A stretch of 64,000 nt of DNA. It comes from an uncultured Pseudomonadota bacterium (GTDB taxonomy: Bacteria > Pseudomonadota > Gammaproteobacteria > Burkholderiales > Burkholderiaceae). A model generated the notes under the pieces. The model did not search any database, had not been told where the DNA came from, and saw nothing but the letters and a program-made list of their open reading frames with translations. The position numbers and the translations under genes were made by a program. Shown here piece by piece: positions 10,006 through 18,292 of the stretch. Numbering within the stretch: the stretch's first letter is position 1; every line of letters begins with the position of its first letter. The stretch is from positions 1-64,000 of the forward strand of contig CAMLIZ010000002.1 of NCBI GenBank assembly GCA_946480245.1. Direction: 5' to 3'.

Positions 10006-10818
10006 TCACTGGTAGGCGGTGGTCAGGCCGCGGCGCAGCCGGCTCGACAAGCCGTCCACCGCGAACACGAGCACGAAGGTGGCCAGCAGCACGGTGGCCG
10101 CCTGCGCGTGCTGGAAGATCGACAGGTGGAAGTACAGCAGCGCGCCCAGCCCGCCGCCGCCCACGAAGCCCAGCACCGCCGCCATGCGGATGTTCATCTC
10201 CCAGCGGTACAGCGTGTAGCCCACCGCCTGGGCCGCGACGAGCGGCAGGCTGCCGTAGGTGAATGCCGCGACCACGCCCACACCGCCCTCGCGCAGCGCC
10301 TGTTCGGGCAAGGGCGCGGCGTTCTCCAGGGCTTCGGCGAACAGCCGGCCGAGCACGCCGGTGGTGTGCAGCGCCAGCGCCAGCGTGCCGGCAAAGGGGC
10401 CCAGGCCGGCAGCCAGCACCATCAGCGTGGCCCACACCAGCTCGGGCACGCTGCGCAGCAGGTTCAGCACCAGCCGCGCCGCGGGCCGCAGCACCGGCCC
10501 CAGCCGGCCGGCTGCCGGCAGCGCCAGCACGGCGCCGCCCACCACGGCGAGCAGCGTGCCCATGGCCGACACGGCCAAGGTCTGCAAGGCGGCCGCCGCC
10601 ACCTTGGCCACGAACGCTGCATGCAGGTCCGGCGACAGGAACTCGCCGATGAAGGCGCCCATGGCCTGCAGCGCCTGCGCCGAGAACAGGCTGCGGAAAT
10701 CGATCGCCAGGTAGGCGAAGCTGCCGAGCACCGCCGCCACCACCAGCGCGGCCACGGCCACGCAGGTGAGGCAGGGGCCGGCCGCGCGCAACTGCTCGGC
10801 GGAGGTGACGTCGTTCAT
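10006..10818 (-). CDS. PhnE-like ABC transporter permease 2 (putative selenium-oxyanion uptake)
   Basis: 270-aa inner-membrane permease with the binding-protein-dependent transport fold: about six helices and the EAA-type loop around YGSLPLVAAQAVGYTLYRWEMNIRMAAVLGFVGGGGLG. It is the last gene of the leftward senA transporter operon. Its ATG overlaps the stop of the preceding permease as ATGA, implying translational coupling and a heterodimeric membrane channel. The family is usually called phosphonate/phosphite permease, but the operon starts with selenoneine synthase, so import of a selenium oxyanion is the better guess. Confidence 0.82.
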   Translation of the reverse strand: MNDVTSAEQLRAAGPCLTCVAVAALVVAAVLGSFAYLAIDFRSLFSAQALQAMGAFIGEFLSPDLHAAFVAKVAAAALQTLAVSAMGTLLAVVGGAVLALPAAGRLGPVLRPAARLVLNLLRSVPELVWATLMVLAAGLGPFAGTLALALHTTGVLGRLFAEALENAAPLPEQALREGGVGVVAAFTYGSLPLVAAQAVGYTLYRWEMNIRMAAVLGFVGGGGLGALLYFHLSIFQHAQAATVLLATFVLVFAVDGLSSRLRRGLTTAYQ

Positions 10819-11642
10819 TGCAGCAGGCGGCGCAGCGCCGTGCTCAAGCCGTCGGCCAGCAGCACCAGCAGCAGAAAGACGACCAGGATGCTGCTGACCT
10901 CGCCGCCATTGAGCATCTTGGTGGACTGGTCCATCAGCTGGCCCAGGCCGCCGGCGCCCACGAAGCCCATCACCACCGAAGCGCGCACCGCGCATTCCCA
11001 GCGGTACACGGTGTACGAGGCCAGCTCCTGTGCGGCGTTGGGCAGCAGGCCATAGCCGAGCGCGGCCAGGCGGCCTGCACCGGCCTCCAGCAGCGCGCGC
11101 GCAGGCCGCGTGTCGGTGGATTCGAGGATCTCGGCGTACACCTTGCCCAGCATGCCGCCATAGGTGACGCCCAGCGCCAGCACGCCCGCCGCCGGGCCCA
11201 GCCCGAGCACGCGCACGAACACCAGCGCCCAGACCACCTCCGGCACGGCGCGCAGCACCAGCAGCAGCGCGCGCGCCGCCTGGCGCACGGCTTCTGTCGG
11301 CCGCCGGCCTGGCCCCGGGCCGATGCGCGAGGCGCTGAGCGAACGCGCGCTGGCAAAGGCGAGCGGCGCGGCCAGCATGAACGCGAGCGCGATGCCGGCG
11401 GTGGCGATGGCCAGCGTCTGCAGCGTGGCCTGCAGCAGCTCGGCCAGGAAAGTGGCCGACGTGGCCGGCGGCAGAAAGCCGGCCAGGAAGTTGCGCATCA
11501 CCTGCAGGTTTCCGGGGTCCAGCAACAGCCAGGGCCTGAACTGCGACAGCACCAGCGCCGGCCACAGCAGCACCAGCGCGACGAGCAGCGCACCCAGCCG
11601 CGAGCGTGCCTGCGGATCGCGCAGCGCGGCGGCCGTGCTCAT
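10815..11642 (-). CDS. PhnE-like ABC transporter permease 1 (putative selenium-oxyanion uptake)
   Basis: 275-aa permease, paralogous to the gene downstream (shared [29 protein letters not shown] loop, which docks on the ATPase). About six hydrophobic helices, with a family-typical N-terminal cytoplasmic stretch before the first. The ATG at 11642 overlaps the stop of the ATPase gene (ATGA), and its own stop overlaps the next permease in the same way. Upstream in-frame sequence is antisense noise within the ATPase gene. Together with permease 2 it should form the membrane pore. Confidence 0.82.
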   Translation of the reverse strand: MSTAAALRDPQARSRLGALLVALVLLWPALVLSQFRPWLLLDPGNLQVMRNFLAGFLPPATSATFLAELLQATLQTLAIATAGIALAFMLAAPLAFASARSLSASRIGPGPGRRPTEAVRQAARALLLVLRAVPEVVWALVFVRVLGLGPAAGVLALGVTYGGMLGKVYAEILESTDTRPARALLEAGAGRLAALGYGLLPNAAQELASYTVYRWECAVRASVVMGFVGAGGLGQLMDQSTKMLNGGEVSSILVVFLLLVLLADGLSTALRRLLQ

Positions 11643-12484
11643 TTGCAACCGGGGCGCGGGAGCGGCACCACGTTGGCGCCGGCGGCCACGATCGGGCCCA
11701 GCGGCAGCACCGCGGGGTTGTTGGCCTGCGTGGGCAGCACCGCGCCCTCGGCCGCGTACAGCTCCTGCAGCATCGCGCGCGTCACCTCGCCGGCCGGTGC
11801 GTCGAACATCACCGCGCCCGCGCGCAGGCCCACGATGCGCGGAAACCACTTGAGCGCAAGGTCCACCGCATGCAGCGACACCAGCAGCGTGGCGTCGCGC
11901 GCCTGGCTGTGCGCCACCAGCTGGCCCACCACGGCGTCGGCCAAGGTGGGGTCCAGGGCCGAGACGGGTTCGTCGGCCAGCATCAGCTCGGGCGACTGGT
12001 ACAGCACGCGCGCCACGCCGACGCGCTGCAACTGCCCGCCCGACAGGCGATCGCAGCGGTCGAACAGGCGGTCCGCAAGATCCATCCGTGCCAGCGCGTC
12101 GCGGGCACCGGCGATGTCGGCCGGGTAGGCCAGCGAGGCCAGCGCGCGCCAGACCGGCCAGCGGCCCAGCCGGCCCGCGAGCACCGCGGTGACCACGCGC
12201 AGCCGCGGCGGGATCGGGGGCGCCTGGTGGATCAGCCCCACGCGCGCACGCAGGCGCCGCAGCGCCGCGGCGCTCGACTGCCAGGGGTTCTGGCCCAGCA
12301 CCTGCACGCGGCCTTCCGTGGGCCGCAGCGAGGTGGCCGCCAGGCGCAGCAGCCCCGTCTTGCCGGCGCCCGACGGGCCGATCACCGCCACCCGCTCGCC
12401 CTGCGCCACCGCGAGCGACACGCCCTGCAGCGCGCGCAGGCCGTTGGCATGCACGAGACCGGCACCGTCGAACGCGAGCGTCAC
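11639..12484 (-). CDS. PhnC-like ABC transporter ATPase (putative selenium-oxyanion uptake)
   Basis: 281-aa ATP-binding subunit. Walker A GPSGAGKT near residue 35, signature LSGGQLQRV, Walker B LMLADEP and the switch His in VSLHAVD are all intact, so it should be an active ATPase. The start is a GTG that overlaps the stop of the binding-protein gene (GTGA). It carries an unusual ~40-residue C-terminal extension after [14 protein letters not shown] that ends in PLPRPGCK. The operon order is binding protein, ATPase, permease, permease, as in phnDCEE. Confidence 0.85.
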   Translation of the reverse strand: MTLAFDGAGLVHANGLRALQGVSLAVAQGERVAVIGPSGAGKTGLLRLAATSLRPTEGRVQVLGQNPWQSSAAALRRLRARVGLIHQAPPIPPRLRVVTAVLAGRLGRWPVWRALASLAYPADIAGARDALARMDLADRLFDRCDRLSGGQLQRVGVARVLYQSPELMLADEPVSALDPTLADAVVGQLVAHSQARDATLLVSLHAVDLALKWFPRIVGLRAGAVMFDAPAGEVTRAMLQELYAAEGAVLPTQANNPAVLPLGPIVAAGANVVPLPRPGCK

Positions 12485-13341
12485 TTGATCAGGCCCGCCG
12501 AGCGCGCCGCGCCTTCGATGCCGTCGTAGTTGGACGCCTGCGTGGGAATGAACTTGCTGGCGCGCTGCAGGCCGAGGATGGCCTTCTGCTCGGGCTTGGC
12601 CGGGTCCAGCTTCAGGAACGCGGCCTTGATCTTCTGCGCCAGCGCGGCGTCGAGGCCGGGGCGCACGGTCCAGTTGTAGTCGTAGTAGGGCGGGGTGGTG
12701 GCGAGCACGCGCACCTTGGCGGCGTTGGGGTTGTGCTCGTCCACCAGCTTCTGCCACACGGAGGAGTTGAGCACGCCGGCCTCCGCGCGGCCCGAGGCCA
12801 CGAAGGCCACGGTGGCGTCGTGCGCACCGGAGAAGGCGATGGCCTTGAAATCCTTCTCGGGGTCGACGCCCGCCTTGAGCAGGTAGTAGCGCGGCATCAA
12901 GTGGCCCGAGGTGGACGACGGCGAGCCGAACGCGAAGGTCTTGCCCTTCAGGTCGGCCAGCGACTTGGCGGGGCTGCCGGCGGGCACGATGAATTCGCTG
13001 GTGAACTTTTCGTCCTCCGCGCGCTGCACCAGCGGCACCACGCCGCCGTGCGTGCGCAGCTTGGCCTGCACGAAGGTGAAGCCACCCAGCCAGGCGAGGT
13101 CGATCTTGTCGTTGGCCAGGCCTTCCACCACCGCGGCGTAGTCGGTGACGGGCGTGAACTGCACCGGCATGCCGAGTTCGTGCTGCAGGTAGTCGCCCAG
13201 CGGCTTGAACTTGCGCTGCAGCTCGGTGGGCGCCTCGTCAGGGATGGCGGACACGCGCAGCACATGCGTCTGCGCGAACGCGGAGCTCGCGCTGGCCACC
13301 AGCAAGGCCAGCGTGCCGAGAAATTTCGAGAAGTTGCTCAT
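12481..13341 (-). CDS. PhnD-like periplasmic binding protein (putative selenate/selenite receptor)
   Basis: 286-aa periplasmic receptor with a signal peptide (residues 1-24, cleavage near AFA-QT). The fold is PhnD-type: [52 protein letters not shown], a mid-protein [15 protein letters not shown] ligand loop and [21 protein letters not shown]. PhnD relatives bind phosphonates, phosphite or other oxyanions, and a subgroup next to selD-type genes is commonly annotated as putative selenate receptors. Here the ATG overlaps the senA stop by one base (TGATG), a tight link to selenoneine synthesis. The ligand is inferred from context only. Confidence 0.8.
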   Translation of the reverse strand: MSNFSKFLGTLALLVASASSAFAQTHVLRVSAIPDEAPTELQRKFKPLGDYLQHELGMPVQFTPVTDYAAVVEGLANDKIDLAWLGGFTFVQAKLRTHGGVVPLVQRAEDEKFTSEFIVPAGSPAKSLADLKGKTFAFGSPSSTSGHLMPRYYLLKAGVDPEKDFKAIAFSGAHDATVAFVASGRAEAGVLNSSVWQKLVDEHNPNAAKVRVLATTPPYYDYNWTVRPGLDAALAQKIKAAFLKLDPAKPEQKAILGLQRASKFIPTQASNYDGIEGAARSAGLIK

Positions 13342-14510
13342 CAAAGGTCCAGTGCAGTGCGAAACCCGGCGAACACGTCGGAACGCTCGGGGGTGAAAAA
13401 GTTGCGATAGCGCGCGTCGTGCAAGCGCGCGTGCGTGGCGAACGCGCCGCCGCGCAACTCGCGATGATCGCCGAACCAGGGCGCCGAGTAATCCTTGTAG
13501 GGCCCGGGCGCGAAGCCGGGGTAGGGCTGGAAAGCGTCGGCCGTCCATTCCCAGACGCTGTGGCCCCACCGGATGCGGGCGGCCGCGTGCTCCCATTCGG
13601 TGGCGCGCGGCAGGCGACGGCCGGCCCATCGGCAGTAGGCCTCGGCCTCCCAGGCGTTCACGTGGATCACCGGCTCGGCCGGTGCCAGCGGCAGCCAGCG
13701 GTTGAACCAACGTTGTTGCCAGCCCTGCGGCGTGTGGCGCCAGCGCTCGGGTTGCGAGCGCGCCGCCTGAGCGCGCCATGCGCCCGCCGCCCCCGGCCAA
13801 TAGGCCGGCTGGTCGTAGCCCCCGGCCTGCACGAAGCGCAGGAACTGCGCGTTCGTGACGGGCGTGGCGTCGATCTCGCAGGCGTCGAGCCCCACCTCGC
13901 GGCCCGGCTGCTCGTTGTCGAACGCGAAGCCGGGTTCGCCCCGGGCGGTGCCCACATGCACCCGTGCGGCCGGAACCTGCAGCGCCGGGTGCGCGGGCCA
14001 TTGCGGCAACGCCGCGCCGTCCGGCGCCGGATAGCCGAGCGTCGCGCGCAGCCAGCAGAACGCCTCGCCGTGCATGTCCTCATGGAACAGCGTGAGCCGA
14101 TGGAAGTACAGCGCCTCGTCGTCGCCCTGCTCAGGCAGCGCGTCGATGCAGGCGTCGAGCTGCGCGGCCAGGCGCGCCAGCAGCTCGCCGCGCACGGGCA
14201 GCGGCGCCGTCCAGCGCGCAGCGTGCGGCAGGCGCGCGGAGTCGAACAGGGCATCGGGCCCGGCCAGACTCGCCGGCCGCTGGGCGTGCACCAGGCCGTC
14301 GGCGCCCACGCGGTGCGGCCCGCGCAGCACCCAGAACTCGCCGAACCAGGCCAGGTGCGCCAGCTCCCAGGCCGGCAGGTTCACGCCCTGGCGTTGCGGC
14401 ACCTGCCATTGCGCGTCGCTCAGGTCGCACAGCAGCGCGAGGCTGCGGGCGCGGCTGTCGCGCAGCGCGGTGGCCAGCGCGTCGCCGCACAGCCTGCGTG
14501 CGGGGTTCAT
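13341..14510 (-). CDS. senA: Selenoneine synthase SenA (DinB/FGE-sulfatase fold, EgtB-like)
   Basis: 389-aa non-haem iron enzyme that joins hercynine to a selenosugar, the C-Se bond-forming step of selenoneine synthesis. The N-terminal DinB-like half carries the candidate three-His iron site: His52 in WELAHLAWFGEFW and His143/His147 in LFHEDMHGEAFCW. The C-terminal half is a formylglycine-enzyme-type domain (DACEIDATPVTNAQFLRFV, WEAEAYCRWAGRRLPRATEWEHAA, GHSVWEWTADAF, ELRGGAFATHARLHDARYRNFF), as in EgtB. Divergent senB and selD support SenA rather than ergothioneine EgtB. A GGAGG ribosome site precedes the ATG and overlaps the complement of the senB start. It leads the leftward transporter operon. 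Confidence 0.92.
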   Translation of the reverse strand: MNPARRLCGDALATALRDSRARSLALLCDLSDAQWQVPQRQGVNLPAWELAHLAWFGEFWVLRGPHRVGADGLVHAQRPASLAGPDALFDSARLPHAARWTAPLPVRGELLARLAAQLDACIDALPEQGDDEALYFHRLTLFHEDMHGEAFCWLRATLGYPAPDGAALPQWPAHPALQVPAARVHVGTARGEPGFAFDNEQPGREVGLDACEIDATPVTNAQFLRFVQAGGYDQPAYWPGAAGAWRAQAARSQPERWRHTPQGWQQRWFNRWLPLAPAEPVIHVNAWEAEAYCRWAGRRLPRATEWEHAAARIRWGHSVWEWTADAFQPYPGFAPGPYKDYSAPWFGDHRELRGGAFATHARLHDARYRNFFTPERSDVFAGFRTALDL

Positions 14511-14524
14511 GTCAACATCCCTCC

Positions 14525-15487
14525 ATGCACAGGCCCCAGGTCTTGATCGTCACGCCCGCGCTGCCCGCGGCACGCAACGGCAATGCGCACACCGCGGCAC
14601 GCTGGCAGCGCATGCTGGCGCCTTCGGCGGCGGTGCGCCTGGCGCAGCAGTGGCAGGGCGAGCCGGCGGACCTGATGATCGCACTGCATGCGCGGCGCTC
14701 GGCCGACTCGATTGCGCGCTTCCACCGGGCACATCCGCAACGGCCGCTGGCCGTGGTGCTCACCGGCACCGACCTGTACCAGGACCTGCAGAACGGGGAC
14801 GCGAGCGCGCAGCATTCGCTGCAGTGTGCCAGCCACCTCGTGGTGCTGCAGCCCGACGCGCTGCGCCTGCTGGCGCCGGCGCTGCGTGCCAAGGCGCACG
14901 TGATCGTGCAGTCGGCCGAGCGGCTGCTGTGCTGCGACAAGAGCGTCGACTTCATCGCCGTGGGCCACCTGCGCGGCGTGAAGGACCCGCTCACGCTGAT
15001 GGCCGCCGTGCGCCTGCTGCCGCCCGCGCTGCCGGCGCGGGTGCTGCACATCGGCGACGCGCTGGAGCCCGCGCTCGCCGAGGCCGCGCAACGCACGATG
15101 GCCGACTGCCCGCGCTACCGCTGGCTCGGCGGGCTGCCGGCGCACGAGGCGCGCCAGCGCATCGCCGGTGCGCGCGCGCTGGTGCACATGAGCCGGCTGG
15201 AAGGCGGCGCCAACGTGGTGATCGAGGCGGTGCGCTCGCGCGTGCCGGTGCTGGCCAGCCGCATGAGCGGCAACGTGGGGCTGCTGGGGGACGACTACCC
15301 CGGCTACTTTGAAGTGGGCGATGCCGCGGCGCTGGCCGCGCTGATGCAGCGCTTCGTGCAGGACGCCGCGTTCGCGGCGCAGCTGGCCGCTGCCTGCGCG
15401 GCGCGCGAAGACGCGTTTGCACCCGAGGTGGAGGCCGAAGCCCTGCACACGCTGCTGGCCGACATGTCCGCCACAATGCCGCCATGA
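14525..15487 (+). CDS. senB: Selenosugar synthase SenB (GT4-like glycosyltransferase)
   Basis: 320-aa cytoplasmic glycosyltransferase-like enzyme. In the known pathway SenB uses selenophosphate and a UDP-sugar to make a selenosugar. The Rossmann start VLIVTPALPAARNGNAHTAARW is characteristic of the family, with LTGTDLYQDL in the first domain and the GT-B donor-site motif LVHMSRLEGGANVVIEAV in the second. The ATG at 14525 is chosen because the conserved N-terminus begins directly after it; a GTG at 14498 would overlap senA. Only 14 bp separate it from senA. Its stop overlaps selD as ATGA. Confidence 0.92.
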   Translation: MHRPQVLIVTPALPAARNGNAHTAARWQRMLAPSAAVRLAQQWQGEPADLMIALHARRSADSIARFHRAHPQRPLAVVLTGTDLYQDLQNGDASAQHSLQCASHLVVLQPDALRLLAPALRAKAHVIVQSAERLLCCDKSVDFIAVGHLRGVKDPLTLMAAVRLLPPALPARVLHIGDALEPALAEAAQRTMADCPRYRWLGGLPAHEARQRIAGARALVHMSRLEGGANVVIEAVRSRVPVLASRMSGNVGLLGDDYPGYFEVGDAAALAALMQRFVQDAAFAAQLAAACAAREDAFAPEVEAEALHTLLADMSATMPP

Positions 15488-16554
15488 CCGACACCTCCTG
15501 CCCCCTGCCTGCGGACGCGATCCGCCTCACCAGCTTCTCGCACGGCGGCGGCTGCGGCTGCAAGATCGCCCCGGGCGTGCTGTCGCAGATCCTCAAGAAC
15601 AGCGCCGGCGGGCTGATCCCGCCCGAGCTGATGGTGGGCATCGAGACGGCCGACGACGCCGCCGTGTACAAGCTCAACGACGAGCAGGCGCTGATCGCCA
15701 CCACCGACTTCTTCATGCCGATCGTCGACGACCCGTTCGACTTCGGCCGCATCGCCGCCACCAATGCCATCAGCGACGTGTACGCGATGGGCGGCAAGCC
15801 GATCATGGCGCTGGCGCTGGTGGCGATGCCGGTGAACCAGCTGCCGGTGGAGGTGATCGGCGAGATCGTGCGCGGCGGCCAGACGGTGTGCCGCGAGGCC
15901 GGCATCCCGATCGCGGGCGGCCACACCATCGACTCGGTCGAGCCGATCTACGGCCTCGTCGTAATGGGCCTGGTGCACCCGAGCAAGGTGCGCCGCAATG
16001 CCGACGCGCAGCCGGGTGACGTGCTGGTGCTCGGCAAGCCGCTGGGCGTGGGCGTGCTGTCGGCCGCACTCAAGAAGGGCGCGCTCGATGCCGCCGGCTA
16101 CCGGCAGCTGATCGCCACCACCACGCGGCTCAACACGCCCGGCCCGGCACTGGCGGAACTGCCCGGCGTGCATGCGCTGACCGACGTCACCGGCTTCGGC
16201 CTGGCCGGCCACACGCTGGAGCTGGCGCGCGGCGCCGGTGCCACCGCGGTGATCGAGTGGTCGCGCGTGCCGCTGCTGCCCGGCGTGCAGGCACTGGCCG
16301 CTGAAGGCTTCGTCACCGGCGCGTCCGGTCGCAACTGGGCCGGCTACGGCGCCGACGTGACGTTGCCGGTCGCGCCCGGTGTGCGCCTGCAGGACCTGAT
16401 CACCGACCCGCAAACCTCGGGCGGCCTGCTCGTGAGCTGCGCGCCCGACAGCGCAGACGAAGTGCTGCGCATCTTCCGCGAGCACGGCTTCGCCGAGGCA
16501 GCGCTGATCGGTCGTGTGGAAAGCGGGCCGGCCGCGCTGCGGGTGACGGCATGA
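15484..16554 (+). CDS. selD: Selenide, water dikinase (selenophosphate synthetase; SenC of the selenoneine pathway)
   Basis: 356-aa SelD enzyme: ATP + selenide + water gives selenophosphate + AMP + phosphate. The glycine-rich catalytic loop HGGGCGCKIAP has Cys24 and Lys27, matching Cys17/Lys20 of E. coli SelD; the metal-binding segments ETADDAAVY, TTDFFMPIVDDP and AGGHTIDS, and the C-terminal LITDPQTSGGLLVSC, are intact. It is a Cys rather than a Sec enzyme. In the selenoneine literature the co-located copy is SenC; it feeds SenB. No selenocysteine or tRNA-selenation genes are nearby. It overlaps both neighbours by 4 bp. Confidence 0.95.
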   Translation: MTDTSCPLPADAIRLTSFSHGGGCGCKIAPGVLSQILKNSAGGLIPPELMVGIETADDAAVYKLNDEQALIATTDFFMPIVDDPFDFGRIAATNAISDVYAMGGKPIMALALVAMPVNQLPVEVIGEIVRGGQTVCREAGIPIAGGHTIDSVEPIYGLVVMGLVHPSKVRRNADAQPGDVLVLGKPLGVGVLSAALKKGALDAAGYRQLIATTTRLNTPGPALAELPGVHALTDVTGFGLAGHTLELARGAGATAVIEWSRVPLLPGVQALAAEGFVTGASGRNWAGYGADVTLPVAPGVRLQDLITDPQTSGGLLVSCAPDSADEVLRIFREHGFAEAALIGRVESGPAALRVTA

Positions 16555-16850
16555 TCCTCGAAGTCGCGCCGCTGCACATTCGCGCTGGCCAGGATGCCGA
16601 TTTCGAAGCGGCGTTCGCGCAGGCGCAGCGCATCATTGCCTCGATGCCCGGCTACCTCGGCCACGAACTGCAGCGCTGCATCGAGCGCCCCGGCGAATAC
16701 TTGCTGCTGGTGCGCTGGACCACACTCGAAGCGCACGAGCAGGGCTTTCGCGGCTCGCCGCAGTACCAGCAGTGGAAGGCGCTGCTGCACCACTTCTACG
16801 ATCCGTTCCCGGTGGTGTCGCACTACAGCGCAGTGGCCGGCGCGAGCTGA
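16551..16850 (+). CDS. Small ABM-fold (antibiotic biosynthesis monooxygenase-like) protein
   Basis: 99-aa single-domain protein of the dimeric alpha+beta-barrel ABM superfamily. Typical features are the first strand MILEVAPLHIRAGQDADFEAAF, then IIASMPGYLGHELQRC, a central strand YLLLVRWTTLEAHEQGFRGS and the end FYDPFPVVSHY. Members include monooxygenases without cofactor, haem-degrading enzymes and proteins of unknown role. Its ATG overlaps the selD stop (ATGA), so it is co-translated with the selenoneine genes. Whether it handles selenium or oxidised by-products is unknown; the tight coupling is the only hint. Confidence 0.82.
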   Translation: MILEVAPLHIRAGQDADFEAAFAQAQRIIASMPGYLGHELQRCIERPGEYLLLVRWTTLEAHEQGFRGSPQYQQWKALLHHFYDPFPVVSHYSAVAGAS

Positions 16851-16885
16851 ACTTTGCCGCGCCCACCCGGCGCCGAGGAGATCGC

Positions 16886-18292
16886 ATGACGACCGATACC
16901 TTCGACGCGCTCGTGATCGGCGCCGGCCAGGCCGGCCCCACGGTGGCCACCCGCCTGGCCGCTGCCGGCATGAAGACCGCGCTGGTCGAGCGTGGCACGC
17001 TCGGCGGCACCTGCGTGAACAACGGCTGCACGCCGACCAAGACGCTGGTGGCTAGCGCGCGCATGGCGCACATGGCGCGTCGCGCGGCCGATTTCGGCGT
17101 GCAGATCGGCAGCAGCGTGCGCGTGGACATGAAGGCCGTGAAGGCGCGCAAGGATGCGGTGGTGGCGCAGTCGGTCAACGGCCTTGCGCAGTGGCTGGGC
17201 AGCACGCCGGGGCTGGAGCTGGTGCGCGGGCAGGCGCGCTTCGTCGAGGCCAAGGCGATTCAGGTGGGCGCGCGCGTGCTGCGTGCGCAGCGCATCTTCA
17301 TCGACGTGGGTGGGCGCCCCAGCGTGCCGGACTGGGCGGGCCTGGCGGAGGTGCCTTACCTCACCAGCGAATCGATCCTGGCGCTCGACGAGTTGCCCGA
17401 GCACCTGGTGATCGTGGGCGGCAGCTACATCGGGCTGGAGTTCGCGCAGGCGTACCGCCGCTTCGGCGCGCGCGTGACCGTGCTGGAGCATGCCGACCGG
17501 CCAATCGCACGCGAGGATGCCGAGGTGTCGCAGGCCGTGCAGGCGATGCTGGAAGCCGAGGGCGTCGCCTTTGCGCTCAACGTTCGCGACGGCCGCGTCG
17601 AGCGCCACGGGCAAGGCCTGCGGGTGCATTGCACCGACAGCGGCAGCCCGCGCCAGATCGGCGACGCCAGCCACCTGCTGGTGGCCGTGGGCCGTCGGCC
17701 CAACACCGACGGCCTGGGCCTGGAGACCGCCGGTATCGCCACCGATGCGCGCGGCTTCATCACCGTGGACGACGAGCTGCAGACCAACGTGGAGGGCGTA
17801 TGGGCGCTGGGCGACGTGAACGGCCGCGGCGCCTTCACGCACACCGCCTACAACGACGGTGAGATCGTGCTGGCCAACCTGCTGCAGGGCGAACGGCGCC
17901 GCGTGAGCGAGCGCATTCCGATCTATGCGCTCTTCACCGATCCGCCACTGGGCCGCGTCGGCGCCAGCGAGGCCGAGTTGCGGCGCCAGGGCACACCGTT
18001 CTGCGTGGCCACCCTGCCGATGAGCCGCGTCAGCCGTGCCCGCGAGCGCGGCGAGACGCAGGGCTTCATGAAGGTGCTGGTGCACGCGCACACGCAGCGC
18101 ATCCTCGGCGCCGCGCTGCTGGGCATCGAGGCCGACGAGGTGGTGCAGATGATCGCCACGGTGATGGCCGCCGACCTGCCGTACACCGCGATCCGGCGCA
18201 CGATGTACATCCACCCCACGGTGAGCGAGCTGGTGCCGACCTTGCTGGAAGGGCTGGCACCCCCGGCGCCGCGGGTTCAGTCCGGCACGTAG
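16886..18292 (+). CDS. FAD-dependent pyridine nucleotide-disulfide oxidoreductase (mercuric-reductase-like)
   Basis: 468-aa flavoprotein of the class I disulfide reductase family. The FAD site is VIGAGQAGPTVATRL, the redox-active pair is Cys43/Cys48 in GGTCVNNGCTPTK, the NAD(P) site is VIVGGSYIGLEFAQ, the second FAD motif is GVWALGDVNGRGAFTHTAYND, and the dimerisation domain ends with HPTVSELVPTLLEGL. It lacks an N-terminal HMA domain and the C-terminal Cys pair of true MerA, so mercury reduction is not supported. GAGGAG precedes the ATG. It sits 35 bp after the ABM gene, so it may reduce a selenium or thiol species linked to selenoneine; this is inference. Confidence 0.88.
   Translation: MTTDTFDALVIGAGQAGPTVATRLAAAGMKTALVERGTLGGTCVNNGCTPTKTLVASARMAHMARRAADFGVQIGSSVRVDMKAVKARKDAVVAQSVNGLAQWLGSTPGLELVRGQARFVEAKAIQVGARVLRAQRIFIDVGGRPSVPDWAGLAEVPYLTSESILALDELPEHLVIVGGSYIGLEFAQAYRRFGARVTVLEHADRPIAREDAEVSQAVQAMLEAEGVAFALNVRDGRVERHGQGLRVHCTDSGSPRQIGDASHLLVAVGRRPNTDGLGLETAGIATDARGFITVDDELQTNVEGVWALGDVNGRGAFTHTAYNDGEIVLANLLQGERRRVSERIPIYALFTDPPLGRVGASEAELRRQGTPFCVATLPMSRVSRARERGETQGFMKVLVHAHTQRILGAALLGIEADEVVQMIATVMAADLPYTAIRRTMYIHPTVSELVPTLLEGLAPPAPRVQSGT

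Noticed and set aside
10006..13341. Annotation of the ABC transporter as a phosphonate (PhnCDE) importer
   Set aside because: No C-P lyase or phosphonate-degrading genes are present, and the operon is fused by overlapping codons to selenoneine synthase. A selenium role is preferred, with the ligand left open.
13341..14510. EgtB (ergothioneine sulfoxide synthase) as the identity of the DinB/FGE protein
   Set aside because: No egtD or egtE-type gene is nearby, and the divergent senB and selD genes specify selenoneine.
16886..18292. Mercuric reductase MerA
   Set aside because: The N-terminal metal-binding domain and the C-terminal cysteine pair of MerA are missing, and no mer genes are present.
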